Shown here: positions 1 through 10,317 of the stretch, piece after piece | How the letters are laid out: every line of letters starts with the position of its first letter | Position numbering within the stretch: the stretch's first letter is position 1 | DNA from: Gordionus sp. m RMFG-2023 | Taxonomy: Eukaryota; Nematomorpha; Gordioida; Chordodea; Parachordodidae | Assembly: GCF_954871325.1 (NCBI RefSeq) | Contig: NC_088775.1 | Span: forward strand, 22,421,561 to 22,485,560 | Direction of reading: 5' to 3' | DNA length: 64,000 bases | Notes under the pieces: generated by a model | What the model saw: only the letters and a program-made list of their open reading frames with translations | Databases searched by the model: none | What the model was told of the DNA's origin: nothing | Translations under genes and position numbers: made by a program

Positions 1-478
1 GAGAATGGATTGGAGGAGGATAACTTATATCAATTTTTTGCAAATAACAAAACAATATGTTTTTAATTAATTCTAAACGTTAAAAGACCTGTTTATTAAG
101 TATAATACCGAAATCCCCTCATCTGCCCCTGTAGAGCGTGTTTTTAGGCTAATGCTATATCAACTGCCAAGTGTTCCTGTCTATCAGATAAATATTTTGA
201 AAACAATTGTTATTAAAATTTAATAATAAAAATTTTTTATTCGCTATATTATATTATATTTTATTTATAATTATATTATCAAAATAAAACTATATTATTT
301 TTTAACATGGCTAAAATATATTGTATTAAAAAATATAAGTTTATTTATATTAAATTAAATTTAAAAAAAATTTATCATAAAATTTTGAACGGTGTTATGA
401 ACGTGAACGCGTTCGATTTTTGTCAATGAACGTTGAACGCGAACGCGTTCGATTTTTTTAGAAATCTTTACAGCACTA
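1..478 (+). mobile_element. 3' end fragment of a BED-type hAT transposon
   Basis: This is the right part of a hAT element that begins outside the window. A frame at 98-223 reads like the hAT C-terminal dimerisation domain, with the motif IPSSAPVERVF. The right terminal repeat TTTACAGCACTA ends at 478 and matches the end of the hAT at 9891-13244. Just inside the terminus is a repeated subterminal motif, AACGCGTTCGATTTTT. The same family lies inverted at 55081-57985, where bases 1-478 are matched in reverse complement. The target duplication cannot be tested because the left end is off-window. Confidence 0.75.
98..223 (+). pseudogene. hAT transposase C-terminal (hATC) remnant
   Basis: A 41-residue open stretch ends in TAA at 221. 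It contains IPSSAPVERVF, which corresponds to the conserved P-(A/S)-(S/T)-x-x-x-ER-x-F-S signature of hAT dimerisation domains. A close relative sits at 12800-12910 (LPSSAPIERVFSTAK). It has no start codon of its own and is the tail of a dead transposase. Frame and motif are seen directly; the family call is by resemblance. Confidence 0.7.
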
Positions 479-1203
479 GTAATTTTACGTTTAAAAAATA
501 AGAAAAATGCTTATTTTTTATATAAAAGAGAAATTTTTTTTTTATATTATATTTTTTTCCTTACTTTTTTTTCATAAAAAATTTTTTCTTTTTTAAAAGC
601 AGCGTTAATAATTCTATTTATATTATTGAAAATGTATTTAGAGTTGTATAAAAAGTATATATATACTATTTTTGAGCTATCTGTATCTGTTTATATACAC
701 TTTTAAGATACAATTTGAAATACTATTATTTAACACTTTTTAATCTAAAAAATAAAAATATTTAAGTGCAAATTTATCTCATATGTAAGAGTATATAATT
801 AAAATAAATATATATTATAATGCAAAGGAATTTATAAATCCTTGCTTAGCCATGACGCCCATTAATCATAAACAATACCATTGTTGCACAATATTTTAAG
901 CAAATAAATATATTTAGAATTTTGTAAAAAATTTTATAGATATTCTTAACTTTTAATGAATAAATTATAAGTTTAATGTTTAAAATTTTTTTTTGAAATT
1001 TTGAATCTATTTTTGATTTCGATTAAAAAAACTTAGTAAAAAATTTAAAATCTAGCAAAAACTTTTATAATTCCGTATTTGATCATTTTACTCAAAAACA
1101 AAGATAAATTCTACTTATTTATATATATTATAATTTTTTATGGGTGGTCTAATAAATAAAAATAAATTGCTTCCATAGTAGTAAACATGACGCTTCGTCA
1201 CTG
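479..1203 (+). mobile_element. Decayed, internally deleted hAT copy (CAGTGACGAAGC family)
   Basis: The right terminus GACGCTTCGTCACTG ends at 1203 and matches the right end of the complete element at 41095-42529. Internal matches to that element include the segment near 500-600 (TGCTTATTTTT followed by CCTTACTT) and the segment near 1030-1140. The left end is missing next to the hAT fragment that ends at 478. No usable reading frame remains. Confidence 0.7.
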
Positions 1204-1325
1204 CAAAGCTTAATATAGAAATTAAGATATAACGAAATATAGGTAAGATAACCTTGCACTATATTTTTCTCAATAATTTTTTATAATACTTTATTTAATT
1301 TGTAAATATAAAGATCAAAAAAATA

Positions 1326-1470
1326 AATTAATAAAATATGCGATATAAATATGTGCGATATAAATAAGATATGCGATATAAATAATAAATGCGATATAAA
1401 TAACATATGCGCTATAAATATATGCGCTATAAATAAAATATGCGATATAAATACATATTCGATATAAATA
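1326..1470. repeat. Degenerate tandem repeat, unit about 18-20 bases
   Basis: The core GCGATATAAAT, with variants GCGCTATAAAT and TCGATATAAAT, recurs about eight times with variable A+T spacers. A weaker relative (GAGATATAAATAAG) occurs near 20665. No coding potential or known regulatory motif is evident. Confidence 0.75.
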
Positions 1471-1493
1471 AGACTAGTTGATAGCCAGACTAG

Positions 1494-1902
1494 AATGACG
1501 GGGAATCAGAATTTTCTTATTTATTCAATGATGGATGAATAATAAATTCTACCTTTATTTGATGATGAATGAATCAATTTTCCTATCTTATGAGGTGTGA
1601 TTTATAAATTAATATTTTTTTTACATTTTTTATATAATAAATTATAAATATAAATGAATAAAAATTTAGTTTAGAAGATTTTTTATTGTGCACATAAATT
1701 AAAATTACTAACCATATACTTCATAAACATATTTTATAAAAAAAAATGGAAAATCTTAGAATAACTCCTTATCTAAATAAATATAAATTTCTGAATCACA
1801 TCTTATAAAATAGGAAAATTCTTAATTCCTTCATCATTAAATAAAGCTAAAATTTATTATTCATCCATCATTGAATAAAGAAGATTCTGATTCCCCGTCA
1901 TT
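1494..1902. mobile_element. Foldback MITE
   Basis: Bases 1494-1509 (AATGACGGGGAATCAG) are matched in inverse by 1887-1902. The inverted similarity continues for about 125 bases per arm with mismatches, leaving a roughly 150-base A+T-rich centre. There is no open reading frame. No target duplication could be recognised at the edges, so the superfamily is not assigned. Confidence 0.75.
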
Positions 1903-2029
1903 ATTGAGGTTAATGATGCTTACTACCAAGTGAATGTATGGAAATATTCTAAATACCAACCTAATTTGCTAAATATCGACATAAATTTATTAAAATGTAA
2001 TAAGACCCTTATTATTTAATATATTAATA

Positions 2030-2163
2030 CGGAATCACGTGGTCGAGTCCGGCCTCCTACATATTATCCCCCCAAGGATGGAACCACCAAGTTAGAATAA
2101 GAAAAAAAAATTATCATTCCCGGGATAAATAAGCCAAGCTCTTGCCTACTAGGCCATAGAGGC
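2030..2163 (-). repeat. tRNA-derived SINE-like head
   Basis: On the minus strand the sequence starts GCCTCTATGGCC at 2163. It carries a near-perfect RNA polymerase III A box, TGGCCTAGTAGG (about 2145-2156), and downstream a B-box-like GGTTCCATCC (2076-2085). Between the boxes is a long A/T insert, and no anticodon stem can be folded. It is therefore a tRNA-related SINE or tRNA pseudogene, not a functional tRNA. Polymerase III box logic is established; the SINE call is inference. Confidence 0.5.
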
Positions 2164-2299
2164 TTTCAAAAAATCACGATTTTTCAAATATATATTATAA
2201 ATATATTTGGTAGTGCCTATCCAAATGAAAAATGAACAAAACTAAAATTTGATAGATAGTACCTTAAGGTAGTAAGCATCATTAACCCATTATTGACAG

Positions 2300-3515
2300 C
2301 ATAGGCATAGCCAAGATTTACCTAAGGGGGGGGGATTTAAAAATTTTTGGGGGCTTCGCCCTCAGACCCCATTTTGGGCGGGTCTTCGGCCCGCCTTTGC
2401 CCGGCCTTTGCCCGGCCTTTGCCCGGCCTTTGCCCGGCTTACCTTAGTCTATATATAGTCATAAAATATTTTTACAAGAGAGGAGGTTATTTTTAATAAA
2501 AAAAAGCCTGGAACAAATATGAAATATATTTTATTAGTTTATATAAAATATAATAAATTTCTTGTATATACTTTAATATAAATACATGGTAATAATTTAT
2601 TCCAAACAAGTATAAGAAATTTATTTATAAAAAGTAAGTAGACATATAGTTGATATTCCAATATAATATATAATTGGTTACAAAATGCTAGGTAAAATTC
2701 CACTTTTACAGACATATTTGACAGTTAAAGAATATATTACATTTAATATTTTAAGAAATTTTACTAATCAATGCTCTTGATAATAAATATAGCAACAATT
2801 TGCATTCAATTATTTAACGCCATCTATTTATTTTAGATAAAATGTGATATTAGAAATTAATCTTCATATTATTCATCCCACAATGTCTTTAAAAGATGTC
2901 CTTATCAATATTTTATAGTTTTCTGTAGAATATATAATTCGCTATATTGGTATTTGATTGTCATATGATAATTGATAAAATTAGATATACTGTAAATCTA
3001 CGACATATAATATTCCACTGTATGTATTGTGCTTTAATTTTTTTTATTAAATTTATAATTTAATTTTATTAATTTTATAATTATATTTAACGTTTATTAA
3101 GATAAATAAATTAAATTTACTCACTTTATAAAAAAATATATTTGATATATTATATTATTTAGTAATTTTATAAATCTATTATTATAATTATAATACATTT
3201 CACTTTTGTCTTAAGACTTATCTTTGGCTTATATTCCATTTCTTAAAAAAAATTTTTTGTTCACTTTTTTTATATATAAATGCTTTTTTCCAAAAATTTA
3301 TAAATTATGATGAATAGTTTTAGTTTAAAAAAATATCAACTTTTACATTCTCTCTTTCAAATTATTGTTTAAGATATATGCATACATTTTGGGGGTCAGG
3401 GAGTGGGGGGAGGACTAAGGGGGATATTTTTTATTAGCTTAAAATGATATTCACAAAAAGTGATAAATTTCTGAAGGAGGGGGATTTCCCCTTGCCCCCC
3501 CTGGCTATGCCTATG
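2300..3515. mobile_element. Complete non-autonomous hAT-type MITE with 8-base target duplication
   Basis: The termini are CATAGGCATAGCCAAG (left) and the inverse of CTGGCTATGCCTATG (right). The flanks carry an exact 8-base duplication, ATTGACAG, at 2292-2299 and 3516-3523, the size made by hAT transposases. Subterminal blocks are G+C-rich (GGGGGCTTCGCCC near 2350, runs of G/C near 3480-3500) in an otherwise A+T-rich body. The interior is an inverted relative of the repeats at 25480-26720 and 27130-28325. It encodes no protein. Confidence 0.85.
2396..2439. repeat. 11-base tandem repeat, four copies
   Basis: The unit TTTGCCCGGCC is repeated four times inside the left subterminal part of the MITE at 2300-3515. 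A similar unit (TTTGCCCGGCC followed by TTCGGC) occurs at about 62875 in another hAT end, so it belongs to the transposon ends. Confidence 0.85.
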
Positions 3516-3523
3516 ATTGACAG

Positions 3524-4770
3524 GATATCAGCTAGTAACTTATATTTTTGATAACGGGTTCTTAAAATCCCTAAAATATATGTAAAAGGCAAGGTCCCAT
3601 CAGGCTTGTTTTTATTGTTATTTATGCTAAAATAAAAATGGATTAATATTTCTTCCATATATACACTTCACAATGGCTTTCTTTATTTCCGTGTCCAACA
3701 ATTACTTGAATCCAGCAATTATCAGAATTTTTTTTTACAAATGATTTAAATAAGGATATCTGTGGTTTGCATATTCCTTTAGGTACAAATAAAGTCAGAT
3801 GAAAATGAAATAATTCAGTTATTGAAATTAGAGACCTTTATGGGCCTTGATTTATTTATCAGCCTCCAGCCCAGGTCAGCAGTAAATATAATTTGCAGGC
3901 CCAGTCCATATTTAATAAAATATTTAAACCCAAGCCCATCATGAGTTTCAAAAATTTTGCCCATGCTTATATCCAAAAATTTCATTTATTGTTTTAAATA
4001 AAAATAAACAATATTTAAGTGTATTTAGGCAATCACTTAGTTTGCAATACTGAAATTTATTATTATTTGAAGAAAAAAAATGCAATATATTTCTAAGTTA
4101 GGCAAATTTAAATGAAATATTTTTAGGCTTTTTATCAAAAACCCTGTACTGACCCAGAGGCGTTAGTAAATATATTATACCTGGCACACCATGAAGCAAG
4201 CCTCCATATCTCTGATTAAAATGTTAAATCATTTTCAATCATTAAAATTTGTCACCTGAGTTAGAGGTTAATCTATCTCCATTTTTGTCAAAAATTTTTT
4301 TTTTTTGATAGATTGATTATTTAAGAATATATTAATCTATTTACATAAAAAAATCTTAGAATTTTAACTTATAGATAAATTATAGTTTCTATTAGATTAT
4401 TCTATCTCACTATTTTTTCTTATTGATGAAAATATATTGTTCCATTAACAAAAAATAATCAATTCAACCAGCATGATTCTTTAAAACGTTTTCAAGTATT
4501 ATGTAAAAATGGAACTAAGAGTTTATTTAACTGATTGTATGGTTTTATATTAAAATCCTGATATATTGCAAAAAAAAAATTAAAAAGAATATTTTTTATT
4601 ATTATTTAAAAAAATAATATTACCATAATTTTTATTTATTTCATTAAAATATTTTATTAAAATTTTTAATAAAATTTTAGTCTGTTTTCTTGTTTCCAAT
4701 AGTAATTATTATTCAATAAAATTTTTGGATTTAAAGAGATGATATTTCTTATCTATATTATAATTTTCTA
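3524..4770. other. A+T-rich stretch with no gene recognised
   Basis: No frame with recognisable protein similarity was seen. Scattered short GCCCAG/GGGCC motifs between 3840 and 3960 resemble the G+C-rich subterminal pieces of hAT elements elsewhere in the window, and similar motifs recur near 29170-29340. Probably old transposon debris. Confidence 0.5.
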
Positions 4771-4788
4771 TGTCCTCATACGTCATTG

Positions 4789-4854
4789 TGACGTCATGTC
4801 ATCGCTACGTCATGTCATCGTTAGGTCATGTCATCGTTACGTCATGTCATCGGT
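4789..4854. repeat. 16-base tandem repeat, four copies, starting at a CRE palindrome
   Basis: The unit ACGTCATGTCATCGTT repeats four times from 4791 to 4854 with one or two changes per copy. The first copy completes a full TGACGTCA palindrome at 4789-4796, the consensus CREB/ATF site, and three of the four copies keep the half-site ACGTCA. Whether this is regulatory or just a minisatellite cannot be told from sequence. No gene follows it within 3 kb. Confidence 0.75.
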
Positions 4855-4859
4855 ACGTA

Positions 4860-7800
4860 TTTTTATTTTTTTATTTGTTGATTTATTTATTTATTTTATA
4901 CAAACAGATGAGATTTAAACACATTTGGTTACGATTACAAGGTGAAAAAATCATCTGCGGGAAAATGGCTGATGTTAAATCGTTTTAATCAATTTTCCTC
5001 AATAGATATTTTGATATTCCACGATTTATAAACAAATCATTTTGGAAATATTATTTGCAATTGATTCATTTAATTCTGTTTATTCAAATTATATTTTAGC
5101 CATTAGTATTGATATTCAAAAATGTTCACTAGATCGAAATTTTTGTTTGAATGGTTCGGTTTGGATACCTGTAACAAACAATCTTATAACATAAAATTGT
5201 CAAAATGCAGTGGAATTAAAGATTTATGAAGCAGATGATAAGATTCGGATATCAAAATGGACGGGAACTAACCTTCTAAAAAGAATACCTCAAACATGAT
5301 AACCAGTAATGTTGTTTTGAAACAGGCCAAAATTGTTTGAAACCATTCTCCCATCTGATTTCAATACCTATTTCAATTAGCGGTTGATTTTTTTAGTCTT
5401 CTCAAAACAGGTATATTTTGTTATTTTTCCATTAGCTGTTTCATAAAAATTATGTATTAACCTCTCTCTGAGAAGTACTAATACTATATATTACAAATTA
5501 AGAAATATGTAGTCAGTAATTTGTCTACCTTGGTATATTCTAGTAACTTAAAATGGTTTTGCCTTTATGTATTTTATTGTTACCATAACTTAAAATAATT
5601 AACATATTACAAATATATGAAGTTTTTAATACTTTTATCTGTAATCTGTCTACACTGTGATAGTCTATTTATTTTAAAATGGTTTAGTCTCAATATACTT
5701 TATTGTTTTGTCCTTAGATCTTAAATTGGTTTTAGTAGATTTTTCTGTTTATAGTAGATTTAACCAACATATAACAAATATATTTAGCTACTTAATACTT
5801 TTAATGGTTTCAAAGTAGGCTTAAATTTCATATATAGTAAATACTTTGTTAAAAGTATGTTTTAAACTTCATTAAATAAGTACATTGGATTAGTATATAT
5901 TATAACATTTAAATGTTTTTAGCACATTTATTAAATTTAGTAGATTTTAGAGATTTTATTAGTTCATAAACTAAATAATTGATGTTTTGACTTCTCAATA
6001 TATATATAAATTACATTTTATAAATATTAGTCTACATTAGTCAAAGTTTTTGACTTCTCAACATTAATATATTACATTATATACATATTAGAAAAATTAG
6101 ACATTTTATTTTATTAAATGTTAAAGGTTTTATTTTCACCTGGGTTAAATTCTAGTTACTTTAGATATCTTATTTAGCTAAAATTAGATAGTTTATTTTA
6201 TTTTTTTTTAAAATTCTTTTAATACGTTAGCTTCACAAAAAAAATATATTTAGTTGACTGAATATTTCTATTTAGGTCTAAATGTCTCTCATTTCCTATC
6301 CTCATAATACTTTTGTTATTAAAAGTGGTGCCACTTTTATTATTTTAAATATACATTATTACATTAATTATGTTGTAACTCTTTGCTTTCATATATCTTA
6401 TTTAGTTCTTATTTCCACAAAAGTAGTTCATCTTGTTGGCATTTATGATAACATTATTTATGATTCGACTTTTCTAAATTAAAGATTTTTTTCGTCCTAT
6501 AAGTATATTAATTAAAATTGGATTAGTTTAAATTTGATATCTTATAAGTTTTTGTAAGTTTTGAATTTTTTTTTTCTCTAGTTTTGTAAGTTTTTAGCTC
6601 ACTTAGTTAAATTTAACTCAATTTTTGGAATTCTATAGTTTTAAATATTTCTTACTTCATATAACATATTAATTTAATTCATTTTTAGAATTTTATTGCT
6701 TAAAACATTTTGAGCTTTACATAACAAACATATTAATGTTAGCACATTGTAACATTATTTTATTTAGATTTATTAGATTAACGCAAATATATATTACATT
6801 ATACTTTATTATTTATATATATATATTCATAGTACATATTATGTATATATTCCTTAGTATGCATATTTAGGTTGGTTTCTAACTGTCCATTAGATTTTAT
6901 ATAAATATAGATCTCTAACACAACGCTAACATTATATTATGTATATATTATTTTATATTACATATATTAGACTATATATATATATTTATTTGGACTTTGA
7001 ATATCGTATATATTTTATATTAAATATATTAGTTTAAAGCTTAATTTTTATTTCCCTTTTCTCTCACTCGCTAATATTTTTATGACTCCCTCCCAAATAT
7101 GTTTCTATTTTACTTCTGTCTATTTATTAATTTTATTTATGTTATTCTTTTATTTCAAACAATATTATTTTTTCTTATATATTTCTGTCTTGGCTAAAAT
7201 ATAACTAATAAATAAAATTTTATTTTTAATATTTTATATTTTTAACTTTCTAGGCGCCACTGTTATATTAATTCTTTTTGTTTCTCTTAAAATAAAAGTT
7301 TTTTCTAATATTGGGCGCCATCGATCTCTCTTTTCTTAACATTTAAAATTTTCTCTTTCTTGCTTTTTGGGAATGTCTTATACAACTTGTTATTAATATT
7401 TGTATTTATTTATTTATAGCTTAGTATTCATTTATAATTTTGGTTATTGTAAAGTGATTAGGTTATCCTACCCTGAATTTTTCCCCCTTATTATTGTTTT
7501 ACTTATTTGTTTTTATTAATTATTTCCTTTTCCATAGTCTTCTATTAAACAAAAATTTTGTAAACTTTTACTTTTATTTTTCATACGCAAGCTGTATTTT
7601 ATTTCCCTTCAAATTTTAAATCTTTTTCTATTATAATGTCTATGTCAACTCGGTTTCCAAATGTGCACAGAGATATAAAGGTAAATTTTCTATATACAGT
7701 TTTAAATTTTATTTTATTTTTTTTTCGTTTTTATTTGTTTCTCTTTTTTTAAGTTTCTTAGGTGGCCTCATCTTTTCTTCCAATATATTGGTTTCTTTTA

Positions 7801-8215
7801 TATAAAATTGGTCCTAGGAAACTCTTTCATAATTTTATTTATTCACTTTTTATTTTTTCGATTGGCTCTCCCTTAGGTAACATATGTTTTCCTTTTATCG
7901 GAATTCCCAAGAAATTTCCTTTACACTATTCCTTTTCTTTTTAGGTAATTAAGACAATATCCTTGCTTTAAAACTGATAAACCCACAATCACTTTCTTCC
8001 CCCTTGTCTTGGCATTGCTTTTGATTTACCTCACTTTGTTTCTACTCTTTCTCTTCCAAGATGGGTTAAAGCCTATAGACATCCTTGTCAATTTTTTCTT
8101 CCTTTTTCTTTTTAAACAGAACAGTAAGTAATAATATCTATATTATGACCACTTGCAATAAATCATGTTATATAATATTTATACATATATTTGTATGCAT
8201 ATCTTATATCTGATA
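4860..8215. other. T-rich noncoding region upstream of a LINE
   Basis: About 3.3 kb is strongly T-rich on the plus strand with no credible coding frame. The last kilobase leads directly into the endonuclease domain of the LINE at 8218, so part of it may be that element's 5' region or a lost first open frame. A short frame near 5204-5310 (residues VELKIYEADDKIRISKW) is too short to identify. Confidence 0.45.
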
Positions 8216-8217
8216 GC

Positions 8218-9215
8218 GCCCGGTTTGAAAGGAAATTTTATCATGTTCTCGCTTAATATCAATGGTTTAATGAGTAAATTAACGATTTCTAAGACTCATG
8301 GTCGACGAAAAAATGGATGTGATCGCGATACAGGAGACCCACTCAAAAGATAATAATATGGCTACCTTTAATAACTTTGAAATGTATAGTTCTGGCACCA
8401 CTTCCAATAATTGGTCGGGGGTTGCTTTCCTTATCAGCAAAAGATTATGCAAATACGTGGATAAATTTGTGCCCATTTCGGAGAGATGCGGTTTACTATA
8501 CCTGAATACCTGCTTCAGACAAACAATTTTAATTAATGTTTATGCCTTTCCTAGAAGAAACGAACGGCTCGCATTCCTTGATGACCTCGAAAACATTGTT
8601 AACTCTCTTCCTAGGAGTCGTAATTTGAGAATCCTTGGGGACTTGAATAATAGGATCGGAAAAGATGACTCATTTATTAGAGATGGGGTAATTGGGAATG
8701 CAGCTCTCTCTCAATTAAACAGTGATGACAGTAGGAAGTTATTGGAGATGTGCAGGAGTATAAACCTCAAGGTTGAAAATACTTTCTTTTCACACAGCGA
8801 ATCTAACACCCTAACCTTCAGAAGAAATAATACTAAATCTCAGATCGTTTTTATCATCTCGAACATTCATAGCTGGTTCATCGATGTAAAAGCAATGCCT
8901 AATATTAATATTTCTGATCATAACTTAATCAGAGCCAGTATTACTGTGAGAAATTTATGGGGAAACTCTCGGCGTCCTTCTCTTCAACATAGGCCTAGAT
9001 ACCTTTCCTGGAAACGGAATGCAACACACCTGCAACATCCTGCAGTCAAGCTACAGCTCGATCTAATCTTAAATGATAGGGAGGCAACTTTCTTATCCTC
9101 ATCGGAGTCTCAGTCTGTTGAAGAATGTTGGGCGTCTTTCAAAAACAACCTGTTTGATGCCTGCAATCATCTCCCTAACAAATTCTCCACCAAGACAGGA
9201 ATGGCTATCCGATGA
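8218..9215 (+). pseudogene. LINE endonuclease (APE-like) remnant
   Basis: This is an exonuclease-endonuclease-phosphatase domain that would nick target DNA for target-primed reverse transcription. The N-terminal stretch (FSLNINGLMSKLTISKT) is in one frame to about 8298 and the rest continues in another frame from MVDEKMDVIAIQETHS to 9213, so there is one frameshift near 8298. Catalytic-type residues survive: Asn in NING, Glu in QETH, Asp/Asn in GDLNNRIG (about 8638) and the SDH triad piece near 8915. Family assignment is from motif order. Confidence 0.85.
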
Positions 9216-9399
9216 CATCATTCGCATGATAGCTCAACTCAAGCTACAAGGAGAGCGCGATGGTCACTTGTGGACCTCAATTCATAGACTCCTAAGGATA
9301 ATAGAAGGATTTTTATTGCTAAAAAAGCTTTAGAGATAGACAGGGATATGAGGGAGTTTCGACGCCTACAAGAAACTAAATTACTTTTGTAAAGCCAAA

Positions 9400-9882
9400 G
9401 TGTTCAAGACACTTCCAACTATAAGGCTGGATAATAATAAGTTAATTACTGACCCCGACAAACAGATGGGGTTATGGCTGTATCACTATATGGGAGTCTT
9501 TGATTCTAGGAGGTCTAACTTAATCCCATCCACTAGTCAAAGTGTTGGACAATTGGAAGCAAACTTTTCATTGGCTGAAATTGTGGCCGCTATTAAGAAG
9601 CTTAGGAATAATAAATCTCCGGGTACGGATAACATTATAGGAGAACATCTGAAAGCAGCTCCCTTAGCAATCTCTCGGTTCTTACTGCCTTTGTTTAACA
9701 AGATATGGTTTACTGGGATGTGGGATGATGCCGGCGGATTGGAATAGGACTATCTTTTGCAAGAAAATTCCAAATCCATCTAAATTCAAGGATAATAGAG
9801 CCATCGCTCTCACGTCTATTGCATCAAAAGTTTTTATGGTTCTTTTAAAAAACCGCATTCTTTCCTCTACACCAAACCTTTT
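9400..9882 (+). pseudogene. LINE reverse transcriptase, N-terminal part
   Basis: The frame includes FSLAEIVAAIKKLRNNKSPG and TDNIIGEHLKAAP, the usual entry to LINE reverse transcriptases, followed in a shifted frame by IPNPSKFKDNRAIALTS and IASKVFMVLLKNRIL. The coding sequence stops at the hAT insertion point (9883-9890 is the duplicated target GTCTAAAT) and resumes at 13253. A diverged sister on the minus strand at 15330-16170 preserves the same block. Confidence 0.85.
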
Positions 9883-10317
9883 GTCTAAATTAGTGCTGTA
9901 AAGTAACGTCAAAAAGTAACGACGTTACTAACCTCGTTACCTTTTTTTGAAGAAAAGGAACGTCATACGTTACCTTTTTCTAGAAGTAACCAGTAACGGT
10001 AACGCGTTTCTTTTTTTTGGGTAACGGTAACGCAAAACGTTACTCGTTACTTTAAATTTTTTCTTAAAATAATATTAATAAAAAAAACATATTTTATTGT
10101 GCTATAAAATTACTTTTATTTATTTTTAATATAAATAATAAACCGAGTTTTTAATTCATATCAACCACCATTCCTTTCATTCATATTTAAATTTTCGCTC
10201 GTTATTTTCAATCAAATTTTAATCTAACTAATATTCAATCAAAATTCAAAGTATATATTAATATTATTATTCTATATTATAATTTATTTTAAGAATATAT
10301 GCCAAACTCTATAATAG

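Noticed and set aside
2030-2163. Functional tRNA gene
   Set aside because: The acceptor and anticodon stems cannot be formed, and the region between the A and B boxes is too long and A/T-rich.
3434-3658. 74-residue minus-strand frame
   Set aside because: It straddles the edge of the MITE ending at 3515 and its target duplication, so it is chance reading across a transposon boundary.
8165-8353. Separate small gene before the LINE endonuclease
   Set aside because: Its second half is the endonuclease N-terminus (NINGLMSKLTISKT) before a frameshift near 8298.
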